Positions 8,189 to 15,751 of a DNA stretch of 64,000 nucleotides are shown piece after piece. Location of the stretch: NCBI GenBank assembly GCA_036015235.1, contig CP107926.1:6757501-6821500 (forward strand). The letters are read 5' to 3'. Both the position numbers and the translations under genes were made by a program. The stretch is from Streptomyces sp. NBC_00433 (GTDB taxonomy: Bacteria; Actinomycetota; Actinomycetes; Streptomycetales; Streptomycetaceae). The notes below the pieces were generated by a model. That model was not told the DNA's origin, made no database searches, and saw only the letters and a program-made list of their open reading frames with translations. Every line of letters starts with the position of its first letter. Positions within the stretch are counted from its first letter, which is position 1.

Positions 8189-9254
8189 TGTTCTGTCCAT
8201 GGAGGTTGGTGACAGGTGTCACGGCGGGCTGATCTTGAATGAGTGAGGGCCCTCCGGGTTCGGTGTGGATTGCGACATCTACACACGAACGACGAGAAGG
8301 CCCTCATGCCCCACCGTAATGCACCCCTGACTGAGACCGGACGGCTGCGTCTGGCCCGCTGTGTCGTGGACGACGGCTGGCCCCTGCGCCGCGCGGCGCA
8401 GCGCTTCCAGGTCTCGCCCACTACGGCTCAGCGGTGGGCAACCCGCTACCGGGAGCTGGGTGAGGCCGGGATGGCCGACCGCTCCTCCCGTCCGCACCAC
8501 GGCCCGCGCCGGACACCGACCCGCACGGAGCGGCGGATCATCAAGGTCCGTGTCCTGCGCCGCTGGGGACCGGCCCGCATCGCCTACCTCCTCGGGCTGA
8601 ACCCGGCGACCGTCCACCGTGTCCTGACCCGCTACAAACTGGCCCGCCTGGCCCACCTGGACCGGGCCACCGGGCGGGCCATCCGGCGCTACGAGCACGC
8701 CGCCCCCGGCGACCTGGTGCACGTCGACATCAAGAAACTCGGGAACATCCCCGACGGCGGCGGTCACCAGGTCCTGGGCCGGCAGGCGGGCCGCAAGAAC
8801 CGCGCCAGGGCGGGCATGAGCTTCCTGCACAACGCCGTCGACGATCACTCCCGGCTCGCCTACAGCGAGATCCTCACCGACGAGAAGAAGGAAACCGCCG
8901 TCGCCTTCTGGCAGCGGGCCCACGCCTTCTTCACCGCTGCCGGGATCACCGTCCAGCGCGTCCTGACCGACAACGGCTCCTGCTACAAGTCGCACCTGTG
9001 GCGCAACTCCCTCACGGATCAGGGGATTTCACACAAGCGCACCCGCCCCTACCGGCCGCAGACGAACGGGAAGGTCGAGCGGTTCAACCGGACCCTGCTG
9101 GACGAATGGGCCTACGCGAAGGCATACCGGACCGAGACCGAGCGACGCGAGGCCTACCCGGTCTGGCTCCACACCTACAATCACCACCGCGGACACACCG
9201 CACTCAAGGGCCAACCACCCGCCAGCCGCGTCCCCAACCTCACGGGTCAGTACA
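8189..9254 (+). mobile_element. IS481-family insertion sequence, 1066 bp
   Basis: The ends are TGTTCTGTCCATGGAGG at 8189 and the complement of TGTACTGACCCGTGAGG at 9254. They form 25-bp imperfect inverted repeats with 19 matches, including a shared GAGGTTGG block. The flanks are identical 6-bp duplications, actagg, at 8183-8188 and 9255-9260. This fits the NCTAGN target preference known for IS481. The conserved duplication and intact transposase indicate a recent insertion. Confidence 0.92.
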
Positions 9255-9259
9255 ACTAG
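8306..9259 (+). CDS. IS481-family DDE transposase
   Basis: This 317-aa protein has an N-terminal helix-turn-helix (RRAAQRFQVSPTTAQRWATRY) and a basic linker. The RNase H-like core has the acidic triad in HVDIKKL, LTDNGSCY and NGKVERFNRTL, followed by YNHHRGHTAL. Family length is about 315-330 aa. The reading frame runs through the right inverted repeat, and its TAG stop is supplied by the CTAG of the target duplication, outside the IS itself. Confidence 0.95.
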   Translation: MPHRNAPLTETGRLRLARCVVDDGWPLRRAAQRFQVSPTTAQRWATRYRELGEAGMADRSSRPHHGPRRTPTRTERRIIKVRVLRRWGPARIAYLLGLNPATVHRVLTRYKLARLAHLDRATGRAIRRYEHAAPGDLVHVDIKKLGNIPDGGGHQVLGRQAGRKNRARAGMSFLHNAVDDHSRLAYSEILTDEKKETAVAFWQRAHAFFTAAGITVQRVLTDNGSCYKSHLWRNSLTDQGISHKRTRPYRPQTNGKVERFNRTLLDEWAYAKAYRTETERREAYPVWLHTYNHHRGHTALKGQPPASRVPNLTGQYN

Positions 9260-9388
9260 GCCAGACCTCGGCGATCTGTCTGACCGCCCTCGTTGGGGGA
9301 GAGTGGGCTGGTTTCGCCGTTCCTGCATGCCGGGAGCACAGGTTTTCTAGGCTGGCGTTGCTGAGCGACGGTTTATCAGGGGGTGGGT

Positions 9389-9823
9389 ATGGACGCCGAG
9401 GTCGTGCAGCTCATGGAGCAGGTAGGCCCGTATCTATCAACCGCTTTGGGCGCCTACGGGGCAGCAGTGCTGACGCGGGCAGAGGATGCGGTAGTGGACG
9501 CCGGGGCGGACGGGTCGGCGCGTCTGGGGCGGCGAATCTTACACGCGGTATGGCGGCAGCGGGAAGAGCCGGCGCGCGCGGCGCTGGAGGGCGCAGTGAG
9601 TGACGCTGCCGCGGAGCCGCAGGATGCTGATGCGGCGGCGGCGCTGCGGCAGCAGGTGAAGAAGGCGTTGCAGGAGGACCAGGACCTGCGACGAGAGTTG
9701 GCCAGGTTGCTGGCGGCTGCCGGGGCGGGGACGGTGAACGTGACCGCCTCGGGCGAGCGGGCAATCGCAGCCCAGCACATCGGCACCGCGATCACCGGTG
9801 ACAACGCGACCGTCCGGCCATGA
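9389..9823 (+). CDS. Small helical protein with C-terminal BASS-like motif, candidate Bell-type effector
   Basis: This 144-aa protein starts at the ATG at 9389 after a GGGGGTGGGT ribosome site. Residues 1-110 are predicted helical: an Ala/Leu/Val-rich first half (VVQLMEQVGPYLSTALGAYGAAVLTR), an amphipathic second half, then a charged helix (QEDQDLRRELARLLAA). Residues 118-142 (VTASGERAIAAQHIGTAITGD, NATV) closely match residues 20-44 of the next protein. A short shared motif, C-terminal in a small helical protein and N-terminal in an adjacent NLR, is the layout of bacterial amyloid-signalling (BASS) pairs. Their small effectors often carry a HeLo/HELL-like Bell membrane-targeting domain. The stop overlaps the next start (ATGA). 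A TTA codon lies at 9539-9541. The Bell assignment is inference. Confidence 0.7.
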   Translation: MDAEVVQLMEQVGPYLSTALGAYGAAVLTRAEDAVVDAGADGSARLGRRILHAVWRQREEPARAALEGAVSDAAAEPQDADAAAALRQQVKKALQEDQDLRRELARLLAAAGAGTVNVTASGERAIAAQHIGTAITGDNATVRP

Positions 9824-12800
9824 GCGTCGGGGAGCCGGACTCAGGGTTAGAGGTGGGCAGTGCCGCGAAGAATGGAGTACAGGCGTCCGGCGCGCGATCG
9901 GTAGGTGCCAACAGTGTCGGGGTGGCGATCACCGGGGACGGCGCCCGGGTGGTGATGTTGCCGACGGAGGCGGCGTCCTGGGCACGCGAGGTACAGGCCC
10001 CTCCGGGAGCGGGATACCTACCCGGGTCGGCCTCGGGGATGTTCGTCGGCCGAGACGAGGAGCTGAAACGACTGCGGACCCTGTTGACGAAGGACAACGA
10101 GGTGGCAGTCGTCCAACCATCAGGCCGCACCCACGCGATCCACGGACTGGGCGGGATCGGCAAAAGCGCACTTGCCCAGCGCTACGCGCACCAGTACCGG
10201 AACGAGTACGGCCTGGTGTGGTGGATCACCGCAGACTCCACCGAGCAGATCATTTCGGGACTCGCCTCCCTTGCAGTGCAGCTGTGTCCACAGTGGGCGG
10301 CCGACGCGGAGGTGGAACAACGGGCGGCCTGGGCGATCACGTGGCTGCAATGGCACCCAGGCTGGCTGCTGATCTTCGACAACGTCGAGGACCCCGACGA
10401 CCTGCGGCACTACCTCGGAGCACTCCCCGATGGCCACCACCTCGCCACCAGCCGCAAGGCCACCGGCTGGCACGCCGTGGCGCCCATCCTGGCCCTGGAC
10501 CTACTCGACGCCGGCGCATCCACCGACCTGCTGTGCACACTGGCCCTAGGAGAAGGGCAGGCTGCAAGCCCAGAACAACGCCGAGACGCAGCAGAGCTGG
10601 CGCGCGATCTCGGCTACCTGCCGCTCGCCCTGGAACAGGCCGGCGCCTACATCCACCAGACCGGCACCAACCTGGCCACCTACCGCCGCCTACTCGGCCG
10701 GGTCCTGGACACCGCGGCCGACGGAATCGACCCCGAACGCACCATCGCCCGCATCTGGAACCACACCCTGACCGCAATCCAGGACCGCGACCCACTGGCC
10801 GTCACCATCCTCCAGACCGCCGCCTGGCTGGCCCCCGATGACATCCCCCGCACCCTGTTCGCACCCTTGGCGGACGATCCGATCGAACTGGGCGAGGCAT
10901 TAGGCGTCCTACATGCCTACAACATGATCGCGTTCACCCCAGACCGCCGCAGCATCACCATCCACCGGCTCGTCCAAACCGTCCTGCGCTCCCGCCCAGC
11001 CGATACAGACCAGTCCCTTCCTGGCCGCCAGCAAGCCGAACGACTCATCGGCCAGGCAATCCCCGACAGTGTTCCGCCCACACCGCCGAGCGTGTCCTGG
11101 GAGCGCCTGCTCCCCCATGTCCTCGCGCTGCTCGAATCCGCACCGCCGACTGTGCCGGTCTCGGTCCAGGCGGCGGACAGTTACTACGCAGCGGCCCAAT
11201 ACCTCTACCAGCAAGGCCGCGATGCACACAGTCTCACCCTGCGCGAGGCCACTCTGGCTCAGCGCGAGCAGGTCCTCGGTGACACCCACCCCAGCACCCT
11301 GGCCAGCCGCAACGACCTCGCCGTCGCATACCATGCCGCGGGTGATCTCGGCCGCGCCGTCCCGTTGTACGAGGCCACTCTGGCCCAGCGCGAGCAGGTC
11401 CTCGGTGACACCCACCCCGACACCCTGACCAGCCGCAACAACCTCGCCGGCGCTTACCATGCCGCGGGTGATCTCGGCCGCGCCGTCCCGTTGTACGAGG
11501 CCACTCTGGCCCAGCGCGAGCAGGTCCTCGGTGACACCCACCCCGACACCCTGACCAGCCGCAACAACCTCGCCGGCGCTTACCATGAGGCGGGTGATCT
11601 CGGCCGCGCCGTCCCGTTGTACGAGGCCACTCTGGCCCAGCGCGAGCAGGTCCTCGGTGACACCCACCCCAGCACCCTGACCAGCCGCAACAACCTCGCC
11701 GTCGTATACCATGAGGCGGGTGATCTCGGCCGCGCCGTCCCGTTGTACGAGGCCACTCTGGCTCAGCGCGAGCAGGTCCTCGGTGACACCCACCCCAGCA
11801 CCCTGACCAGCCGCAACAACCTCGCCGGCGCTTACCATGCCGCGGGTGATCTCGGCCGCGCCGTCCCGTTGTACGAGGCCACTCTGGCTCAGCGCGAGCA
11901 GGTCCTCGGTGACACCCACCCCGACACCCTGACCAGCCGCAACAACCTCGCCGGCGCTTACCATGCCGCGGGTGATCTCGGCCGCGCCGTCCCGTTGTAC
12001 GAGGCCACTCTGGCCCAGCGCGAGCAGGTCCTCGGTGACACCCACCCCGACACCCTGGCCAGCCGCAACAACCTCGCCGTCGCATACCATGACGCGGGTG
12101 ATCTCGGCCGCGCCGTCCCGTTGTACGAGGCGACCCTCGCCCAGCGCGAGCAGGTCCTCGGTGACACCCACCCCAGCACCCTGACCAGCCGCAACAACCT
12201 CGCCAGCGCCTACCGGGCAGCGGGTGATCTCGGCCGCGCCGTCCCGTTGTACGAGGCCACTCTGGCTCAGCGCGAGCAGGTCCTCGGTGACACCCACCCC
12301 AGCACCCTGACCAGCCGCAACAACCTCGCCGTCGCATACCATGACGCGGGTGATCTCGGCCGCGCCGTCCCGTTGTACGAGGCCACTCTGGCCCAGCGCG
12401 AGCAGGTCCTCGGTGACACCCACCCCAGCACCCTGGCCAGCCGCAACGACCTCGCCGTCGCATACCATGACGCGGGTGATCTCGGCCGCGCCGTCCCGTT
12501 GTACGAGGCCACCCTGGCCCAGCGCGAGCAGGTCCTCGGTGACACCCACCCCAGCACCCTGGCCAGCCGCAACAACCTCGCCGTCGTATACCATGCCGCG
12601 GGTGATCTCGGCCGCGCCGTCCCGTTGTACGAGGCCACTCTGGCTCAGCGCGAGCAGGTCCTCGGTGACACCCACCCCGACACCCTGGCCAGCCGCAACG
12701 ACCTCGCCGTCGCCTACCAGGCAGCGGGTGATCTCGGCCGCGCCGTCCCGTTGTACGAGGCCACTCTGGCTCAGCGCGAGCAGGTCCTCGGTGACACCCA

Positions 12801-13155
12801 CCCCAGCACCCTGGCCAGCCGCAACAACCTCGCCGTCGTATACCATGCCGCGGGTGATCTCGGCCGCGCCGTCCCGTTGTACGAGGCCACTCTGGCCCAG
12901 CGCGAGCAGGTCCTCGGTGACACCCACCCCGACACCCTGGCCAGCCGCAACAACCTCGCCGTCGTATACCATGCCGCGGGTGATCTCGGCCGCGCCGTCC
13001 CGTTGTACGAGGCCACCCTGGCCCAGCGCGAGCAGGTCCTCGGTGACACCCACCCCGACACCCTGGCCAGCCGCAACAACCTCGCCGACGCGCGTCGGGT
13101 GATGAAGGCGCAGCAAGAGGGGTCGGGCTCAGGCAATGGCGCCGCCCCCATTTAG
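9820..13155 (+). CDS. NLR-like STAND ATPase: BASS-like motif, NB-ARC, 14 near-identical TPRs
   Basis: This 1111-aa protein has three parts. The N-terminal motif at 20-44 (VQASGARSVGANSVGVAITG, DGARV) is shared with the upstream protein. The NB-ARC domain spans about 75-400: FVGRDEEL, Walker A GLGGIGKS (109-116), Walker B LLIFDN (183-188), GYLPLAL (about 265-271) and an MHD-like IHRLVQ. From residue 478 come 14 exact 42-residue periods plus a part, each TLAQREQVLGDTHP-x-TL-x-SRN-x-LA-x-x-Y ... DLGRAVPLYEA. By family logic the TPR array senses a ligand, the ATPase oligomerises, and the motif templates the partner protein. Two TTA codons (9847-9849, 10900-10902) suggest bldA-dependent, late expression. 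An anti-phage or programmed-death role is inference. It is 4-bp overlapped with the upstream gene. Confidence 0.9.
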   Translation: MSVGEPDSGLEVGSAAKNGVQASGARSVGANSVGVAITGDGARVVMLPTEAASWAREVQAPPGAGYLPGSASGMFVGRDEELKRLRTLLTKDNEVAVVQPSGRTHAIHGLGGIGKSALAQRYAHQYRNEYGLVWWITADSTEQIISGLASLAVQLCPQWAADAEVEQRAAWAITWLQWHPGWLLIFDNVEDPDDLRHYLGALPDGHHLATSRKATGWHAVAPILALDLLDAGASTDLLCTLALGEGQAASPEQRRDAAELARDLGYLPLALEQAGAYIHQTGTNLATYRRLLGRVLDTAADGIDPERTIARIWNHTLTAIQDRDPLAVTILQTAAWLAPDDIPRTLFAPLADDPIELGEALGVLHAYNMIAFTPDRRSITIHRLVQTVLRSRPADTDQSLPGRQQAERLIGQAIPDSVPPTPPSVSWERLLPHVLALLESAPPTVPVSVQAADSYYAAAQYLYQQGRDAHSLTLREATLAQREQVLGDTHPSTLASRNDLAVAYHAAGDLGRAVPLYEATLAQREQVLGDTHPDTLTSRNNLAGAYHAAGDLGRAVPLYEATLAQREQVLGDTHPDTLTSRNNLAGAYHEAGDLGRAVPLYEATLAQREQVLGDTHPSTLTSRNNLAVVYHEAGDLGRAVPLYEATLAQREQVLGDTHPSTLTSRNNLAGAYHAAGDLGRAVPLYEATLAQREQVLGDTHPDTLTSRNNLAGAYHAAGDLGRAVPLYEATLAQREQVLGDTHPDTLASRNNLAVAYHDAGDLGRAVPLYEATLAQREQVLGDTHPSTLTSRNNLASAYRAAGDLGRAVPLYEATLAQREQVLGDTHPSTLTSRNNLAVAYHDAGDLGRAVPLYEATLAQREQVLGDTHPSTLASRNDLAVAYHDAGDLGRAVPLYEATLAQREQVLGDTHPSTLASRNNLAVVYHAAGDLGRAVPLYEATLAQREQVLGDTHPDTLASRNDLAVAYQAAGDLGRAVPLYEATLAQREQVLGDTHPSTLASRNNLAVVYHAAGDLGRAVPLYEATLAQREQVLGDTHPDTLASRNNLAVVYHAAGDLGRAVPLYEATLAQREQVLGDTHPDTLASRNNLADARRVMKAQQEGSGSGNGAAPI
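11251..13095 (+). repeat. 126-bp tandem repeat array encoding TPRs
   Basis: From 11251 to the last copy starting at 13015 there are exactly 14 periods of 126 bp, plus a partial fifteenth. Units differ at a handful of positions only: S/D before TL, A/T before S, N/D before LA, then V/G/S, A/V, H/R/Q and A/E/D. Synonymous differences are also few, such as actctggct versus accctggcc. Such uniformity points to recent expansion or gene conversion. Confidence 0.97.
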
Positions 13156-13303
13156 GCGGTCCAAAGTTTCTCTACTTACTCAAGGGCGTGCCTCCGGCAC
13201 GCCGGACGGCTTGGCCGCCCTCCGGCCGGGCATGCGGCCTTCGGCCGGTCCCGTCCGGAGCGGCAGCCGCCCGACCCCGATTCAGCACCCTGAACAGCAC
13301 AAA

Positions 13304-13332
13304 GCCCCCGCCCGGCCAACAGCCGGCGGGGG
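13304..13332. terminator. Hairpin after the NLR gene
   Basis: A perfect 9-bp stem, GCCCCCGCC / GGCGGGGGC, with an 11-nt loop lies between the rightward NLR gene and the leftward small gene at 13348-13530. It may terminate both transcripts. The 140 bp before it hold no gene that I can support. Confidence 0.6.
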
Positions 13333-13347
13333 CTCGTCACTTGCACC

Positions 13348-13530
13348 TCAGCGCGTGCAGGAATCCGCGTGCTTGCGCGCCACGAACTTCGCAGGCGACA
13401 GACCAGGCGTGAACTTGTCCAACCCGCAGCCCGAGCACACCACCCACTGGTGGCCCGCGCCGTCCTCCTGGACGCGCACCTTGCCCCGCCCCTGCGTCCG
13501 GAGCGCACTCCCTACGTTCTTCCGACCCAT
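13348..13530 (-). CDS. Small CCHC zinc-finger-like protein, 60 aa
   Basis: The ATG at 13530 has a GGGGAG ribosome site about 12 nt upstream. The protein begins MGRKNVGSALRTQGRGKVRV, has WVVCSGCGLDKFTPGLSP, and ends HADSC followed by TR. The CxxC ... H ... C pattern suggests one zinc site. I recognise no named family. Basic N-termini with a single zinc site are common in actinomycete mobile-element proteins. Confidence 0.6.
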   Translation of the reverse strand: MGRKNVGSALRTQGRGKVRVQEDGAGHQWVVCSGCGLDKFTPGLSPAKFVARKHADSCTR

Positions 13531-13610
13531 GCCCCCAGACTCCCCACCCGACGACCCGCCCGGAAGTACCAGTCCGGACAACCCCGCAACCACCAAAACC
13601 AGCGCCAGGC

Positions 13611-13943
13611 CTACCCAGCGCGCCGCGCCGCCGCCCCCTGGCGCACCTCACCTTGGGATAACGAGCCCGGATGCGCCTGCTTCAACAGCCGCAGTGCCCG
13701 CACCAGATCGCAGATCACCGACGGGTGCACATGCAACCGCACCACTCCAGCGCCGTCCGCCCCCGTGCCAACCGCCACGCGAAACGTTTCCTCAGAACAA
13801 CCCAGCCGGGCAAGCTCCGAGGACAAGAGGTCTGCCACGGCCCGCGCCTCGGCCCACCCCTTCAGGTACGGGAAGCCCACCACGTACATTGACTCGCCCA
13901 GGTCACGGTCCAACTCGCCGTCGTCTTCCCCACCCTCATGCAT
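13611..13943 (-). CDS. Hypothetical protein, 110 aa
   Basis: I chose the ATG at 13943, which has GAGGA nine bases upstream; a GTG at 13952 is the alternative. The protein starts acidic (MHEGGEDDGELDRDLGES), followed by an alpha/beta-looking domain (MYVVGFPYLKGWAEARAVADLLSSELARLG ... VVRLHVHPSVICDLVRALRLLK). I do not recognise the family. It is element cargo on the same strand as the two small genes on either side. Confidence 0.55.
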   Translation of the reverse strand: MHEGGEDDGELDRDLGESMYVVGFPYLKGWAEARAVADLLSSELARLGCSEETFRVAVGTGADGAGVVRLHVHPSVICDLVRALRLLKQAHPGSLSQGEVRQGAAARRAG

Positions 13944-14135
13944 GCCGCGCACTCCTCATGCCCGCAAATGCCGAAGAACTTTGCCAGCCTCTTTGCGACA
14001 GCAAAACTACCACCAGGTGATGCGACTTGAGTGATCGGCTGTGCACGCAGAGGAAAAAACCTTACAGGACCGTTCAGTCTGAGGCCCCCTGTGACCCTAG
14101 CCGGATCACAGGGGGCCGCCGAAGAACCTCAGGCC

Positions 14136-14537
14136 CTACCGCCACGCCGAGCACGGCCACGAGGCGTAGGAGCGGCACGACGGCCCATACAGGTACCGCT
14201 TCGCCACCCACCCCGAAGCCCCTCTCGGGGAGCCACCACGGCTGCGCGCAGTCAACTGCACATGCATCCACGACCCCTTCCACCCGATCACCTCGACACG
14301 GTCACCCCGATACAGGAGACCCCGCACCGTGCCGTGCGAGGAGGCCCGGGTTCGGAACCGCAACCCGTTGACCTTCACATGCGAATACTGCACACGCGCC
14401 GGAGCCCGCGACGCATACGAGACGGCCGATGTCGACCGGCCGCCCATGCCCACCGCCGACGCGCTGCCGACACTCACGCACGCCAGTACGGCCAGCGTGA
14501 GCGCCATGACAACCCGGAGCCTCTTCGAACCGTTCAC
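14136..14537 (-). CDS. Secreted SH3-like domain protein
   Basis: This 133-aa protein has a clear Sec signal (KRLRVVMALTLAVLACVSVGSASA, cleavage near residue 28). The bacterial SH3-like core follows: VKVNGLRFRTRASSHGTVRGLLYRGDRVEVIGWKGSWMHVQL ... ASGWVAKRYL. Two cysteines near the C-terminus (SCRSYASWPC) may form a disulfide. Such domains often bind cell-wall peptides. Its promoter region has three copies of the operator-like motif also found at the GntR gene, so it may be part of the transfer regulon. Confidence 0.8.
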   Translation of the reverse strand: MNGSKRLRVVMALTLAVLACVSVGSASAVGMGGRSTSAVSYASRAPARVQYSHVKVNGLRFRTRASSHGTVRGLLYRGDRVEVIGWKGSWMHVQLTARSRGGSPRGASGWVAKRYLYGPSCRSYASWPCSAWR

Positions 14538-14580
14538 GTTCTCTCACCCCTCACTGTTCGGCGACAGTGACGCCAACGTC

Positions 14581-14648
14581 ACTTGTCCTAACAGGTGGCG
14601 AGCTTGACCGGCGCAGGGCTAACAGGTCAACCGGTTATCCTAATAAGT
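14581..14648. promoter_or_regulatory. Three operator-like sites upstream of the SH3 protein gene
   Basis: ACTTGTCCTAACAGGT (14581-14596), a half-degenerate copy ending GCTAACAGGT at 14627, and GGTTATCCTAATAAGT (14633-14648) share a CCTA/GCTA centre flanked by ACTTGT/ACAGGT-like arms. They match the two sites at 7300-7365, suggesting common control by the element's GntR protein. Confidence 0.45.
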
Positions 14649-14711
14649 GTCGACGCGCAGAGGCCGCCGATGCCTCGCCAGGCGTCGACGGCTCTCTGTG
14701 TACAGCGCTAC

Positions 14712-14801
14712 CTACGGGTACGGATCGGTGTAGGCCAGCAACGGAACGATGGCGACAGTGCAGAGCAGTACCAAGACAACGCAGAACAGTATTTGCCTCA
14801 C
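14712..14801 (-). CDS. 29-residue single-helix membrane peptide, coupled to XRE gene
   Basis: A GTG at 14801 overlaps the TGA of the XRE gene (GTGA). It encodes VRQILFCVVLVLLCTVAIVP followed by LLAYTDPYP. Nearly the whole peptide is one hydrophobic segment. The overlap is the only sign of translation, and it could be fortuitous. Confidence 0.35.
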   Translation of the reverse strand: MRQILFCVVLVLLCTVAIVPLLAYTDPYP

Positions 14802-15049
14802 GACATCTCCCCTGAGCGCTTCCGCTCCAGGAACACGACAGGGCAGTTCAACGCCGCCGCGATCCTGCGTAGGTTGGCGGGAGTCGCGCTTCGCCACCCG
14901 GACTCGATCTCGCCCATCAACTGCTCGGAGATGCCCACCAGTTCAGCGAGTTGGCGCTTCGTCAAGCCCGCCTTCTCGCGTGCCCAGGTGACCGCCTCCG
15001 GCTCTTGGTTGATCATCCGCGGACGAGTTCGCCTACGTCGGGGTGCCAT
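14798..15049 (-). CDS. XRE-family helix-turn-helix protein, 83 aa
   Basis: The ATG at 15049 has GGAGG five bases upstream. After a basic N-terminus (MAPRRRRTRPR) comes a Cro/CI-type HTH: AVTWAREKAGLTKRQLAELVGISEQLMGEIESGWRSATPANLRRIAAALNCPVVFLE. It overlaps the ATPase gene by 17 bp, so the two are co-translated. Small XRE proteins next to HATPase regulators are common in Streptomyces developmental control loci. Confidence 0.85.
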   Translation of the reverse strand: MAPRRRRTRPRMINQEPEAVTWAREKAGLTKRQLAELVGISEQLMGEIESGWRSATPANLRRIAAALNCPVVFLERKRSGEMS

Positions 15050-15479
15050 CAACACCTCCATCGGCGCACACGGCCCACACCATCTTGCCGATGCCGATTC
15101 GGTCGCTCACGCCCCAGCGCCCGCCAGTGATCAACTCCACAAGGATCAAGCCCCGCCCCGACTCGTCCTCCGTCGAGGCCGAACGCGGTTCTGGCTTGTT
15201 GACGTTGGCGTCATGCACCTCAATCCGCACCCCGCCGTGCAGGCGCTCAAAACGGGTCTGGATCACGTGCCCCCGAGGCTCGTGAGCGTGGCGCACGCTA
15301 TTGGTGACCAGCTCCGAGACGATCAGCTCAGCGTCCTCGGCTAAGTGTTCCAGGCCCCACGCGTTGAGACTGCGGGTCAGTAAGTGACGTGCCCTGCCAA
15401 CCGTGGTGGGACCGATCGGCCACAACTTCTCGACGACGGAGTTCGCCTCGCCGGCCTTTGCCTGCGTGCCCGCGGTCAT
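15033..15479 (-). CDS. HATPase_c (RsbW/anti-sigma-like) regulatory ATP-binding protein
   Basis: This 148-aa protein has the GHKL fold markers: N-box ELIVSELVTNSVRHA (about 52-66), G1-like DAN and a G2-like SGRGLILV segment. This is the Streptomyces family of small regulatory ATPases that lack a phosphoacceptor and act as anti-sigma or partner-switching regulators. It overlaps the XRE gene and is divergent from a second XRE gene at 15752, sharing a 272-bp promoter region. Confidence 0.85.
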   Translation of the reverse strand: MTAGTQAKAGEANSVVEKLWPIGPTTVGRARHLLTRSLNAWGLEHLAEDAELIVSELVTNSVRHAHEPRGHVIQTRFERLHGGVRIEVHDANVNKPEPRSASTEDESGRGLILVELITGGRWGVSDRIGIGKMVWAVCADGGVDGTPT

Positions 15480-15751
15480 CGTGCGACCCCCCGGCTCCCG
15501 CGGGGGCGTTGATTATGCTCGTACATGTCGGCGCTCCTCTGGCGTTGACCATGCCCCCGGACCGGTCGCACGGTCGCGGGGGTCCTACGTTGCTGTCGAC
15601 GGGATGTGTCGGTCTTCTTGGCCAGACCAAAGCAGTTGCGCCGCTTCATCAGCCACACTTGATGCACGCAGCGCATACGCCTATGCGCGCTGCGGATGCG
15701 AATACTCCGGTCCCACCAGCCGCGGACGTACCGTCCGGGAAAGTGGAACGT

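Noticed and set aside
11251..13095. Regular repeats that might be read as a CRISPR-like array
   Set aside because: The 126-bp units are contiguous coding repeats without unique spacers, and no cas genes are present.
10909..13116. 735-codon open frame on the minus strand across the TPR region
   Set aside because: It mirrors the 126-bp repeats of the plus-strand gene. It has no start context, and its protein is a meaningless repeat of VTEDLLALGQ-type units.
15389..15751. 120-residue N-terminal extension of the XRE/TPR regulator
   Set aside because: It is antisense to the HATPase gene and its promoter, and the HTH family begins right at the ATG at 15752.
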